Shown: positions 44,795-53,905 of the stretch, piece after piece
Layout: each line of letters starts with the position of its first letter
Position numbering within the stretch: the first letter of the stretch is position 1
Source of the DNA: Bradyrhizobium sp. 186
GTDB lineage: Bacteria > Pseudomonadota > Alphaproteobacteria > Rhizobiales > Xanthobacteraceae
NCBI RefSeq assembly: GCF_023101685.1
Contig: NZ_CP082164.1
Span: 310,001-374,000, forward strand
Reading direction: 5' to 3'
DNA: 64,000 bases
Notes under the pieces: generated by a model
Told to the model about the DNA's origin: nothing
Databases searched by the model: none
Seen by the model: only the letters and a program-made list of their open reading frames with translations
Translations under genes and position numbers: made by a program

Positions 44795-47662
44795 TCACGC
44801 CACCCGCCGGACCGCGTTGAGGCGCTCGATCGTGTGGCCGACCTCGGCCGCCGGGCACGGCCTGCCGAAATAATACCCTTGCACCGCGGTGCAGCCGCAT
44901 TCGCGTACGAAGTCGAGCTGCTCGATCGTCTCCACGCCCTCCGCAGTGGTCTCGACGCCGAGCACTGAGCCGAGGCTCGCGATGGTGCGGACGATGGCGA
45001 TGCTCTCCGGGCTTTCGCCGAGCGTGCCGACGAAGGAGCGGTCGATCTTGATGCGGTCGAACGGAAACTTGCGCAAATAGCTCAGCGAGGAATACCCGAC
45101 ACCGAAATCGTCGAGGCTGACGCGCACGCCAAGCGAACGGAGCTGATGCAGGATCTCGATTGTCGCCTCGCTGTCGTCGAGCAGTGCCGTCTCGGTGACC
45201 TCGAGCTCGAGCCGCCGCGGCTGCAGACCGGCCTCGGCGAGCGCGCTCGTGACCATCGCCACCAGCCCGCGCGAGCGGAACTGTACTGGGGACAGGTTGA
45301 CCGCGACGGTGAAGTCAGGCCAGGACGCAGCGGTCGCGCAGGCGGTGCGCAGCACCCATTCGCCGATCGGAACGATGAGGCCGGTCTCCTCGGCGATCGG
45401 AATGAACTCGGCCGGCGAGACCATGCCGCGTGACGGATGCTTCCAGCGCAGCAGCGCCTCGAAGCCGGTGAGCTCGGACGTGTCGAGCCGCACCTGCGGC
45501 TGGAACACCAGGTGGAATTCGTTGGCTTCCAGTGCGCCGCGCAGATCGTGCTCCAGCGCGTGCCGGCTGCGTGCATGTTCCTCCATCTCTGGCTCGAACA
45601 GCTGATAGGCGCCGCGGCCTTTGGCCTTGGCTTGGTAGAGCGCGAGATCGGCGCATTTCATCAACTCGTCGGCGTCGAGCCCGTGATCGGGTGCGATCGC
45701 GATGCCGACGGAGACGCCGATATGGATCGACTGGCTTTCCAGCGGCGGCGGACGGCCGATGATCTCGACCAGGCGGCGCGCGAGCCGCTCGGCCGATTGC
45801 GGCTGCGGACCGCGCTGGAGAACGGCGAACTCGTCGCCGCCGAGTCGCGCAACGGTGTCGTGCTCGCCGACATTCTCCTTCAGCCGCGCCGCGACCCAGC
45901 GCAGCAGCCTGTCGCCGGCGGCGTGTCCGAGCCTGTCGTTGACGGTCTTAAAATTGTCGAGGTCGAAGCACAGCACGGCCATGGCGCCGCCGGCGATGGC
46001 GACCTGGTTCAGCCCCTCGCTCATCTTCTCGCGGAACAGCGTGCGGTTGGGCAGATCGGTGAGCGAATCGTGCCGCGCCATATGCGCGACGCGAGCCTGG
46101 GCCTTGTGGCGCTCGGTGACGTCCTCGTAGGTGACGACCCAGCCGCCGTGTTCCATCCGCTTGTGGTTGAGCTTGATGATGCGGCCGTCGCTCAAATGGC
46201 GGTGCAGGGTGTGCTCGCCCTCGCGCAGCCGCTCGACATAGTCGGCATAGAGCTTGACCGCCGTGGTGTTCGGATGAATGCCGAGGGCGCAGCTATGCTC
46301 CATGATCTCCCGCATCGAGACGCCGGGCTTCACGATGTCCGGCGACAGGCCATACATCTCGATGTAGCGGCGGTTGCAGACGATCACGCGCAGAACGGAG
46401 TCGAGCATGCACAGGCCCTGGCCCATGTTGTTCAGCGCCGCGTCGAAGCGACGATATTGCTCGCTCAACTCCTCGACTGCACGCTCGCGCTCGCTGATAT
46501 CCTCGTAGGTGGCGACAAACCCACCGTCGGGCAGCGCGCAGTAGCGCACCGAGATCACGGTGCCGTTCGACATGCTCCGCCGCATCGGCGAGGAATCGCG
46601 GCTCGCGATCCGCGCGCTGGCCACTTCGAGAAGCTGCTGCGGGCTGTACTCCGAGGCGAAGGCGCCGTTCGTCATCGAGCGTTCGATCAGCTCGGAGAGA
46701 TGCGTGCCGGGCCTGGTCTCCTCCGGCGATAGCAGATAGATCTTCCGGTAGGTGGTGTTGCAGACGCGAAGGCGCATTTCGCTGTCGTAGAACGCGAGCC
46801 CGTGCGCCATGTTCTCCAGCGCCGCATCAAGGATGAAGTTCTGCTGCCTCAGGGTCTCTTCGTATTGCAGCCGCTCGGTGACGTCCTCGTGCACGGTCAC
46901 CCAGCCGCCGTCGGGCAGGAAGCGGGACACTGCCTGCACCATCCGCCCATCGTAACGCATCACGAGCAGGGTTTTCGCCTTCCTGGCTCGCACATCGTCC
47001 AGTCTGGTGTCGTGGAACTCGTCACCCGACATGCCCGGCAGGTTTCCGCGCGACATCCAGTGATCGATCACCGTGCAGTGCGGGACGCCCGGCTTCACGA
47101 CGTCGGCGTCGAGGTTGTAGAGGCGCAGGAAGCGCTCGTTGCAGACGACGACGCGGCTGTCGGCATCGTACATGATGAGGCCGTGCGACATGTTGGAAAG
47201 CGCATGCTGGCTGCGCTCGGTCTGGAGGCGCAATTCCACCTCGAGCCGGGCGAGGCGGCTGACGTCGTCGCAGATCGTCATCCAGCCGCCGCCGGGGAGC
47301 GGCTTCAGCTCGAGCGCCATGACGAGGCCGCTTGCAAGCCGCTGTTCGGTGCGGAACGGCTCGCCGGTCGCGATCTGCTTGACGCGCGTGGTGTAGAGCG
47401 CGTCGAGCTCGCTCACCGGGAAGTTGCCGAGCGATGCGCTGTGGGTGAGCACGTCGCGATAGCTCGTGCCGACGTGCACGATCTCGGCCGACATGTTGAA
47501 CAGCGTGAGATAGCGCTGATTGACCAGCACGATCCGGTTGGCGGCGTCGTAGACGCAGACGCCCTGCTCCATGTGGTCGAGCGCAAGCTGGCTCAGCGCG
47601 ACCAGGGCCTCCGGGCCCTGCTCGCGGCGTGCACCAAGCTCGTTGTTACGGGTCGACATCAT
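44795..47662 (-). CDS. Multi-PAS GGDEF-EAL cyclic-di-GMP protein
   Basis: A 955-residue cytoplasmic signalling protein. Four PAS-type domains occupy about residues 20-520 (each with an HxxGVCVYDA- or MxxGL-like start). A canonical GGDEF domain (about 525-695) has ARLGGDEFAVLQ, and an EAL domain (about 705-950) has GFEALLRWKHP and DDFGVGYSS. Both sites look intact. No membrane segment is evident. Start ATG 47660-47662; the second ATG in MMSTRNN is three bases on. It is convergent with the degenerate homologue at 43006-44742. Confidence 0.93.
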   Translation of the reverse strand: MMSTRNNELGARREQGPEALVALSQLALDHMEQGVCVYDAANRIVLVNQRYLTLFNMSAEIVHVGTSYRDVLTHSASLGNFPVSELDALYTTRVKQIATGEPFRTEQRLASGLVMALELKPLPGGGWMTICDDVSRLARLEVELRLQTERSQHALSNMSHGLIMYDADSRVVVCNERFLRLYNLDADVVKPGVPHCTVIDHWMSRGNLPGMSGDEFHDTRLDDVRARKAKTLLVMRYDGRMVQAVSRFLPDGGWVTVHEDVTERLQYEETLRQQNFILDAALENMAHGLAFYDSEMRLRVCNTTYRKIYLLSPEETRPGTHLSELIERSMTNGAFASEYSPQQLLEVASARIASRDSSPMRRSMSNGTVISVRYCALPDGGFVATYEDISERERAVEELSEQYRRFDAALNNMGQGLCMLDSVLRVIVCNRRYIEMYGLSPDIVKPGVSMREIMEHSCALGIHPNTTAVKLYADYVERLREGEHTLHRHLSDGRIIKLNHKRMEHGGWVVTYEDVTERHKAQARVAHMARHDSLTDLPNRTLFREKMSEGLNQVAIAGGAMAVLCFDLDNFKTVNDRLGHAAGDRLLRWVAARLKENVGEHDTVARLGGDEFAVLQRGPQPQSAERLARRLVEIIGRPPPLESQSIHIGVSVGIAIAPDHGLDADELMKCADLALYQAKAKGRGAYQLFEPEMEEHARSRHALEHDLRGALEANEFHLVFQPQVRLDTSELTGFEALLRWKHPSRGMVSPAEFIPIAEETGLIVPIGEWVLRTACATAASWPDFTVAVNLSPVQFRSRGLVAMVTSALAEAGLQPRRLELEVTETALLDDSEATIEILHQLRSLGVRVSLDDFGVGYSSLSYLRKFPFDRIKIDRSFVGTLGESPESIAIVRTIASLGSVLGVETTAEGVETIEQLDFVRECGCTAVQGYYFGRPCPAAEVGHTIERLNAVRRVA

Positions 47663-47877
47663 CGGATCGGGACGGTCTCGGCGGGCAATTGACCTAACGC
47701 AAACGTAATTCAGCTGCCGAGGGTAGCGAAGAGGCGGGAAAATTCCCTTAAGCGCCGTAGTTTACGGAGGGTGACTGACGGTATGGAGTGCGCGTGTATC
47801 TCGGGCGCGCGACTGCGAGGTGTGGGAGCGCGCAATAAATGCCTTCGCCGGGACGACAGCGGGTGTGTGATGCGTCC

Positions 47878-48753
47878 TTAAGGCCCGTACAGCACGAGCT
47901 CGGTATCCGTCAGATCGGCCAGGCGCGGGCGGTGCGGGCCCTTGAAATATTTGCGGCCGCGCCGTTCGGTGTAGACGCCGACGAGGCCGGGGATCGGGCC
48001 GTTGGAATCGACGATCACCGAGATCTTGCCGAGCCGCAGCAGCAGCCGGCCGATGCGGCCGGCGCAGGCGGTGTATTCGGCGGCGCTGCGGCAATAGATC
48101 AGTTGCATCGCGGGCGGGGCGATGAAACCGCGCCGGATGCGTACCGCTTGCAGGATGAAGGGGAAAGTGCCCTGCGGGGTGCGGCAGACCAGGCTGAGGC
48201 AATTGTAGCGCGCGTGCCGCGTCAGGAGCTCGGTCTCGGCTTCGGAGAGACCTTCGATCTGCTTGGTGTGCGGCGAGATCACCTCGATCTTGCTCCAGCG
48301 CGAGGCGCGCGACAGCGCCGGCACCGAGAAGAACAGGCCGCGGCAATAGGGGCGGAAGCCCTGCGTCTCGATGATCGGCCAGGTCCACACAGCAGGGCTG
48401 ATGTTGAGATAGGTCACGTGCTTGTGCCGCTGTGCGATCTTGGTCAGCAGCGGGGCATAGTTGCGGTAGGCCGGCTCGACATACCAGCTCGACAGGTTGC
48501 ACTGGATGGCGGTGTCTTCGCCGTCCTTCCGCGTCGTGTAGATCAGCAGCAGCACCCCGACCGGCGTGCCGTCATCGTCGAGCATGTAGCCGAAACGCGG
48601 ATAGCCTTCCGGTACCGGTCGGAAGGCCTGCCGACGCAGGCCCTGGATCCAGTAGTTGCGCGAGCGGCCGACGAAGCCGCGCGTCAGCAAGTCCGCGATG
48701 GCTTCAACATCGGACTCGGTGATCTCGCGGCATCGGACCTTGGTATGAATCAC
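47878..48753 (-). CDS. GNAT-like protein of the amino acid:carrier protein cluster
   Basis: A 291-residue protein of which only the first half resembles a GNAT acyltransferase (VRCREITESDVEAIADLLTRGF, then VGVLLLIYTTR and SSWYVEPAYRNYAPLL). The second half has no recognised domain. Start GTG 48753 (VIHTKVRCREI) lies 37 bases past the ligase stop; ATG 48810 is possible and would overlap the ligase gene. By position it is the third gene in the flavoprotein-ligase unit. In my reading it would transfer the carrier-bound aminoacyl group to an unknown acceptor. That is inference. Confidence 0.65.
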   Translation of the reverse strand: MIHTKVRCREITESDVEAIADLLTRGFVGRSRNYWIQGLRRQAFRPVPEGYPRFGYMLDDDGTPVGVLLLIYTTRKDGEDTAIQCNLSSWYVEPAYRNYAPLLTKIAQRHKHVTYLNISPAVWTWPIIETQGFRPYCRGLFFSVPALSRASRWSKIEVISPHTKQIEGLSEAETELLTRHARYNCLSLVCRTPQGTFPFILQAVRIRRGFIAPPAMQLIYCRSAAEYTACAGRIGRLLLRLGKISVIVDSNGPIPGLVGVYTERRGRKYFKGPHRPRLADLTDTELVLYGP

Positions 48754-48790
48754 GCTCGTCTTGCCCGTGGAAATGATAGGCCTCGTTCCG

Positions 48791-49771
48791 TTAGCGCCAG
48801 CCTTCGCCATGGGCGTCGGCCGCGACCTGCGGCTGCATGCCCAGGATGTCTCGCACCTTGGCGGGCCAGGCGGAGAGATCGGTGCCATGGGTGTGGAACA
48901 TCGCGACGGCCAGGCGATCCATGCCGAAGGCGACGCAGCCGGTATGGGCCGGTTCACCATTGGCGTCCTGGATGTCCCAGGTCGTGCCGAAATGTTCGCG
49001 GTGATAGTTGAAGCTCATGCAGGCGGTCGGCTGCTCCTCGGAGCGCAGCGGGATCAGCAGCTCGAACTTGAGCTGCTGCTGCTTCTGGCTCACCGCCTTC
49101 ATCTGGCCGACGCGCCCGAAGAAGGGGTCGCTGGCGTAGTCGACGCGGAAACTCAGGCCGAGATCGATCGCGATTGCCTGCGCACGCACCATCCAGCGCT
49201 CGCGGAAATCGGCGACGTCGTCGGGAGTGCCGATGCAGACATATTCCCGCATCCGGAACGATTGCAGCCGGTCAAGATGCTTCGACGGCTCGCGGCGGAA
49301 GCAGTCGGCGGCGACGTCGAAGCGCAAGCCGCCCTTGGGCAGCTGGCCGCGGCTCGCCGCGATCGGGTAGACGGGGTAGCAGGCGGCCGGCGACAGCACG
49401 AGATCGGCCGGCGAGAGCGAGGTGGTCCAGTCGCCGCCGGCATCAAAACGGCTCACCGCGGCGTTGATTTCGCGCTCGGTGCCGTGCAGGCCGCAGACGC
49501 AGCCGAGCAGGTTCGGAAAGCTCTTCAGGTAGCCGGACTTTTCGAGCTGGACGCGGCTCATCACCGGCGGAAAGCGCATCACTTCGGTGCCCGCTTCACG
49601 GTGCCGGGTGATCAGCGCGGCGAGCCGCTCGACTATGCCTTCATAGATCGCGGTGCGGGCGTATACGCCATCCGCGCCCATGCGGTGGAACAGCGTGTCG
49701 GCGAGATGATCGAGCGGATCGACGGCCTGCGGCGCGGTTTCGGGCGAATTGGGGAGAACAGCAATGTTCAT
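48791..49771 (-). CDS. Amino acid:[carrier protein] ligase, class II aaRS-like
   Basis: A 326-residue homologue of a SerRS-type catalytic core that lacks the tRNA-binding arm. It activates a small amino acid with ATP and loads it onto the phosphopantetheine of a carrier protein. The catalytic zinc ligands fall at Cys131 (SPAACYPVY), Glu176 (FRMREYVCI) and Cys279 (AHTGCVAFG). These positions and the length equal what I recall for Bll0957 of B. japonicum. Class II motif 2 (VAADCFRREPSKHLDRLQSF) and motif 3 (GCVAFGMDRLAVAMF) are intact. ATG 49771 has AGGAAG upstream. The flavoprotein gene lies upstream, the acyltransferase downstream; the carrier is divergent at 51447. Confidence 0.9.
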   Translation of the reverse strand: MNIAVLPNSPETAPQAVDPLDHLADTLFHRMGADGVYARTAIYEGIVERLAALITRHREAGTEVMRFPPVMSRVQLEKSGYLKSFPNLLGCVCGLHGTEREINAAVSRFDAGGDWTTSLSPADLVLSPAACYPVYPIAASRGQLPKGGLRFDVAADCFRREPSKHLDRLQSFRMREYVCIGTPDDVADFRERWMVRAQAIAIDLGLSFRVDYASDPFFGRVGQMKAVSQKQQQLKFELLIPLRSEEQPTACMSFNYHREHFGTTWDIQDANGEPAHTGCVAFGMDRLAVAMFHTHGTDLSAWPAKVRDILGMQPQVAADAHGEGWR

Positions 49772-49829
49772 GTTCGACTTCCTGCTATCTGAAATTATTC
49801 TTGTTGGTCGCCAAGGCTGGTTAATCTTG

Positions 49830-49896
49830 GAGGCTCGTCAATCCTGAAGGCACGTCAGTCTCGAAGGCTTGTCAGTCACGAAGGCTTGCCGGCACG
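49830..49896. repeat. 17-bp tandem repeats, about four copies
   Basis: Units GAGGCTCGTCAATCCTG (49830), AAGGCACGTCAGTCTCG (49847), AAGGCTTGTCAGTCACG (49864) and AAGGCTTGCCGGCACG (49881) stand head to tail. The array starts in the gap and covers the last codons of the flavoprotein gene. Confidence 0.7.
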
Positions 49897-51089
49897 CCGC
49901 TCATCAGCGTCGATGTTGCGGCATTGGCCAGAATGCGGTCGTTGTTGATCATGATCGGCGACGACAGCACGTCGCGCAGGTGGCGGCCCATGGTGAACTC
50001 GCCGTCATTGCGATAGCCGGAGAGGCCGGCCGTACGCATCGCATGCATCACGGTCTCGACCGCGAGCTCGGAGGCCTGGACTTTCAGAAGCGTGATCGAC
50101 GACTGGAAGTCGAGCGAGCTCAGCGCGCGCTCATCGTGCTCGGCGCGGGCGAAAGCATCGAGATTGGCCGCAATCAGCGCGCGAAGCTTTGCCAGCGACA
50201 TCTTCGCGGCGGTGAAATGCGCGGCGGCCGGCGGCATCTGCCCGCCGGAGCTGCGGGCCGCCTTACGGACGAAGGCCTGCGCGCGGGTCACGGCCGCAGC
50301 CGCAATGCCGGCCCAGGTCGACGACCAGCATAGATGCGCGAACGGTGTCATCGTCTGCGCATGGATCTTGTCGTAGGACTCAGGGAAGACGCGATCGGCG
50401 GGGCAGTCCACCCTGAGCTCGAACCCGGTCGAGCAGGTGCCGCGCATGCCGAGCGTTTCCCAGCCCAGCGTCCGCTTCAGCGAATAATCGTCCTTGGCAA
50501 GTGCCAGCAGCACCTGGTCGGACGCAGAAGCGTCGGTGGCGCGGCGGGCGATGGTGACGAGGCCGTCGGCCTCGGCGCCGTAGGAGATCACCGTGGCGTC
50601 CCGCACGAGCGAGACGGTATCGCCGGCGTGGTCGACGGCGGCCGCGCTGGCGCGGATATTGCCGCCGTTCTGGCCTTCGGTGGTGGAGGAGGCGAGCAGC
50701 CACTGGTCGCGGGCGACTCGGCGCATCATGGTTTCCATCCACGGAATGCCGTGGCCGTGCCTGATGACGCAGGCGACCTTGGTCTGGTGCATCGCGTAGA
50801 TCATCGCGGTGGAGGCGCAGGCGCGTCCGAGCGCGTAGCAGATGTCGGTGACATCGTGGATCGAGGCACCGAGCCCGCCGAACTCGACGGGGATCATGAC
50901 GCCGAGCAGCTTTTGCTCGCGCGCGGCTTCGAAAGCCTTATGCGGAAAGCGGGCATCGCGATCGACGCCGTCGGCGTCGGCGGCGGCCGCAGTGGCGGTT
51001 CGCGCCGCGCGCTCGACCAAGGAGGGACCCTGTTCGAGGAGGCTCGCCTGCGTTTCGTCGACAGTAAGGATCGCTTCACGCACGTTCAT
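49872..51089 (-). CDS. Acyl-CoA-dehydrogenase-family flavoprotein
   Basis: A 405-residue FAD enzyme with the acyl-CoA dehydrogenase fold: an N-terminal helical domain (about 25-135), a middle beta domain (about 138-245) with GWETLGMRGTCSTGFELR, and a C-terminal helical domain (about 255-400). The usual catalytic Glu is not clearly visible. Its place beside the ligase and carrier genes suggests a carrier-bound aminoacyl thioester as substrate rather than acyl-CoA; flavoproteins of this family oxidise aminoacyl-carrier thioesters in other pathways. That substrate is inference. Start ATG 51087-51089. The stop lies 100 bases before the ligase start, with tandem repeats between. Confidence 0.8.
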   Translation of the reverse strand: MNVREAILTVDETQASLLEQGPSLVERAARTATAAAADADGVDRDARFPHKAFEAAREQKLLGVMIPVEFGGLGASIHDVTDICYALGRACASTAMIYAMHQTKVACVIRHGHGIPWMETMMRRVARDQWLLASSTTEGQNGGNIRASAAAVDHAGDTVSLVRDATVISYGAEADGLVTIARRATDASASDQVLLALAKDDYSLKRTLGWETLGMRGTCSTGFELRVDCPADRVFPESYDKIHAQTMTPFAHLCWSSTWAGIAAAAVTRAQAFVRKAARSSGGQMPPAAAHFTAAKMSLAKLRALIAANLDAFARAEHDERALSSLDFQSSITLLKVQASELAVETVMHAMRTAGLSGYRNDGEFTMGRHLRDVLSSPIMINNDRILANAATSTLMSGVPASLRD

Positions 51090-51446
51090 GCTCGTCCGCC
51101 TCCGGTTCGCCGTTCAGGATCGCCGGCATCACTCGCGATGCCGTGCAGCGATCCTCCGGCCATCTTTGCTTGTGAGGTGAGGCTACGGATTTAATTCAAA
51201 TTCGTCGATGAAATAGAGGGTAAACGAACTGCAATTCCCAATGAACAGTTAAGGTCGGGTTGTTGGCGTCGCCGAAATTCCCGGTGTCGCGTTAGCGATT
51301 TGGAAGAAGCATGAAGTTTAGTCAATCTGAGTCATCGTTTACTAAGAAACGCGAAGTAATGGTGCCGCCCATTGCGGGATCGGCTGGCCGTGCCCATCGT
51401 AGCTGGCAATCCGGTCCGACCTCGATAGACAGATGGGAATTTGCCG
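51090..51446. promoter_or_regulatory. Divergent promoter region between flavoprotein and carrier genes
   Basis: This 357-base gap is AT-richer than its surroundings, especially 51187-51350 (ATTTAATTCAAATTCGTCGA, and a CGTTT/AAACG inverted repeat near 51337). It holds no gene and must contain promoters for both directions. No consensus hexamers are confident by eye. Confidence 0.4.
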
Positions 51447-51719
51447 ATGCAGGCCTTCGATACCGACGTGCGCAATCGCATCATCAAGCTGGTGAAGGGC
51501 ATTCTCGAACAGAATTCGCTCGCGGCTGATGTCGCGCCGGCGGCGAAGCTCGTCGACGCCGGCCTGACCTCGATGGACATGGTCAATCTGATGTTGGGCG
51601 TGGAAGCCGAGTTCGATTTCACCATCCCGCAGTCCGAGATCACGCCTGAGAATTTCCAGTCGGTCGAGACGCTGGAGCGCATGGTGGCGAGCCAGTTGCA
51701 GCCGGCAACGGCGGCTTAA
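51447..51719 (+). CDS. Discrete acyl/aminoacyl carrier protein
   Basis: A 90-residue small acidic carrier. The phosphopantetheine site is the Ser of DAGLTSMDMVNLMLG (about residue 42), where DSL is replaced by LTS-M. Four-helix carrier-domain layout. Start ATG 51447 after GGGAA; a TTG two codons earlier is less likely. It is divergent from the flavoprotein-ligase unit and is its likely substrate. Length is slightly more than FAS-type ACP and the sequence is clearly not that of the housekeeping ACP. Confidence 0.88.
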   Translation: MQAFDTDVRNRIIKLVKGILEQNSLAADVAPAAKLVDAGLTSMDMVNLMLGVEAEFDFTIPQSEITPENFQSVETLERMVASQLQPATAA

Positions 51720-51743
51720 TTAGACGCACGATTTCCTCCCCGG

Positions 51744-51769
51744 GTCGTCCTGGCGAAAGCCAGGACGAC
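51744..51769. terminator. GNRA-loop hairpin after the carrier gene
   Basis: GTCGTCCTGGC pairs perfectly with GCCAGGACGAC around a GAAA loop. It is a half copy of the dispersed GACGAC repeat and lies just beyond the carrier protein stop. Confidence 0.6.
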
Positions 51770-51895
51770 ACCGAATGTTTGGCGCGGCGTGTCCTTCTCC
51801 TGACGACACCCAACCCACGACCCCCGTTCCAAAACCCCCGCAAAACTGGCATAGCTTCTCCACGGGATCGCGCGGCGCGAACGGGTGGAGCAGGC

Positions 51896-52771
51896 ATGAC
51901 GCAGGCGGTATTGGGCATCATCGGCGGCTCCGGCATCTACGATCTGCCGGGACTCGAGGGCGCGCAGGAAGAGGTGATCAGCAGTCCCTGGGGCGAGCCA
52001 TCGGCGCCGCTGCGGCGCGGGACTATCGCAGGGTTGCCGATTGTGTTCCTGCCGCGCCACGACAAGGGCCACCGGCTATCGCCCTCCGACATCAACTATC
52101 GCGCCAATATCGACGTGTTGAAGCGCGCCGGCGTCACCGATCTGATCTCGCTCTCGGCTTGCGGCTCCTTCAAGGAGGAGATGCCGCCCGGAACCTTCGT
52201 CCTGGTCGACCAGTTCGTCGATCGCACCTACAAGCGCGAGAGCTCGTTCTTCGGCAGAGGCTGCGTCGCGCATGTGTCGATGGCACATCCGGTTTCGCCG
52301 CGGCTGCGCATCCATCTGGCCGCAGCGGCCGAAGCCGAGGGCATCGCGGTCGCGCGGGGCGGCACCTATGTCTGCATGGAGGGACCGCAATTCTCCACCT
52401 ATGCGGAGAGCATGACCTACAAGACTCTTGGCTATTCCGTGATCGGCATGACCAACATGCCCGAGGCAAAGCTCGCTCGCGAGGCGGAGATTTGCTACGC
52501 CACGGTCGCGATGGTGACGGATTTCGACTGCTGGCATCCCGATCACGACGCCGTCACTGTTCAGGACATCATCCGCGTGCTGAGCTCGAACGCCGACAAG
52601 GCCAAGACACTGGTGGCGCGGCTGGCCAAGGAGTTTCCGCGCGAGCATGAGCCGTGCCCGATCGGCTCGGATCGCGCGCTCGACACCGCGCTGATCACGG
52701 CGCCCGAGGCGCGCGATCCGGAACTGTTGAAGAAGCTCGATGCGGTGGCGGGGCGCGTGTTGCGCGGCTGA
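51896..52771 (+). CDS. mtnP: S-methyl-5'-thioadenosine phosphorylase
   Basis: A 291-residue purine phosphorylase that splits methylthioadenosine into adenine and methylthioribose-1-phosphate. The start at ATG 51896 gives MTQAVLGIIGGSGIYDLPG. Phosphate- and base-binding segments RHDKGHRLSPSDINYRAN, CMEGPQFSTYAES and MTNMPEAKLAREAEI are those of MtnP. The next enzyme in the pathway, MtnA, follows after 18 bases, so this is a methionine-salvage operon. Confidence 0.95.
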   Translation: MTQAVLGIIGGSGIYDLPGLEGAQEEVISSPWGEPSAPLRRGTIAGLPIVFLPRHDKGHRLSPSDINYRANIDVLKRAGVTDLISLSACGSFKEEMPPGTFVLVDQFVDRTYKRESSFFGRGCVAHVSMAHPVSPRLRIHLAAAAEAEGIAVARGGTYVCMEGPQFSTYAESMTYKTLGYSVIGMTNMPEAKLAREAEICYATVAMVTDFDCWHPDHDAVTVQDIIRVLSSNADKAKTLVARLAKEFPREHEPCPIGSDRALDTALITAPEARDPELLKKLDAVAGRVLRG

Positions 52772-52789
52772 GACGAAAGGCAGAATGCC

Positions 52790-53899
52790 ATGAAAGTCGA
52801 CGGCAAGCATTTTCGCAGCATCTGGCGCGAGCGCGACGGCTGGTCGGTCGGCGCGATCGACCAGCGCAGGCTGCCGCATGAGTTCGTCGTCGCGCGGCTC
52901 ATCTCGTGCGAGGACGCCGCCACCGCGATCCGCGACATGCTCGTGCGCGGCGCGCCGCTGATCGGCGCGACGGCGGCCTACGGCATGGCGCTCGCCATGC
53001 GCGAGGACAGTTCCGATGCCGGCCTGAAGCGCGCCTACGAGACGCTTGTCGTGGCGCGGCCGACCGCGATCAATCTGAAATGGGCGCTGAACGAGATGCG
53101 CGCGACGCTTGCACCGATCGATCCGCTGGAGCGGGCCGAGGCTGCCTACGCGCGCGCCGACGAGATCGTCGAGCAGGACGTCGAGATCAACCGCGGCATT
53201 GCCGGCAACGGCTTGCGGCTGATCGAGGCGATCGCGGGCAAGAAGGAGCCGGGTGAGGTGGTCAACGTGCTGACCCATTGCAATGCCGGCTGGCTCGCGA
53301 CCGTCGACTGGGGCACCGCGACTGCGCCGATCTATCTCGCGCATGAGCGTGGCCTCAAGGTCCATGTCTGGGTCGACGAGACCCGCCCGCGCAACCAGGG
53401 CGCCTCGCTCACCGCCTGGGAGCTCGGTCATCACGGCGTGCCGCATACCGTGATTGCCGACAATACCGGCGGACATCTGATGCAGCATGGCATGGTCGAC
53501 CTTGCCATCGTCGGCACCGACCGTGTCGCGGCCAATGGCGACGTCTGCAACAAGATCGGTACGTATCTGAAGGCGCTTGCCGCGTACGACAACGGCGTGC
53601 CGTTCTACGTCGCGCTGCCGTCGCCGACGATCGATTTTGCAGTGAATGACGGTATCAAGGATATTCCGATCGAGCAGCGCAGCGGCACGGAGGTCACCGA
53701 CATGACCGGGCGCACCGCGGACGGCCGGCTCGAGACCGTGCGCATCGTGCCGGAGGGCTCACCGGTCGCGAACTATGCCTTCGACGTGACGCCGGCGCGC
53801 CTCGTCACCGGGCTCATCACCGAGCGCGGCGTCCTGAAGCCGGATCGCGCGTCGCTTGCGGCAGCCTTCCCCGACCGGATCGCGGCCGCGACGGAGTAG
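52790..53899 (+). CDS. mtnA: S-methyl-5-thioribose-1-phosphate isomerase
   Basis: A 369-residue isomerase, eIF2B-fold family, converting methylthioribose-1-phosphate to methylthioribulose-1-phosphate. The catalytic Cys is in [11 protein letters not shown] (about 162) and the Asp in [18 protein letters not shown] (about 243). [18 protein letters not shown] is conserved near the N-terminus. Start ATG 52790. It is paired with mtnP; the later salvage genes are not in the window. Confidence 0.95.
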   Translation: MKVDGKHFRSIWRERDGWSVGAIDQRRLPHEFVVARLISCEDAATAIRDMLVRGAPLIGATAAYGMALAMREDSSDAGLKRAYETLVVARPTAINLKWALNEMRATLAPIDPLERAEAAYARADEIVEQDVEINRGIAGNGLRLIEAIAGKKEPGEVVNVLTHCNAGWLATVDWGTATAPIYLAHERGLKVHVWVDETRPRNQGASLTAWELGHHGVPHTVIADNTGGHLMQHGMVDLAIVGTDRVAANGDVCNKIGTYLKALAAYDNGVPFYVALPSPTIDFAVNDGIKDIPIEQRSGTEVTDMTGRTADGRLETVRIVPEGSPVANYAFDVTPARLVTGLITERGVLKPDRASLAAAFPDRIAAATE

Positions 53900-53905
53900 T
53901 TGGTG

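Noticed and set aside
47762..48502. A 246-codon minus-strand frame in the acyltransferase gene
   Set aside because: It is another frame of the GNAT-like gene with high Arg/Pro content and no domain.
49830..49896. CRISPR array
   Set aside because: The 17-base units are contiguous, with no spacers, and are few and imperfect. They are simple tandem repeats.
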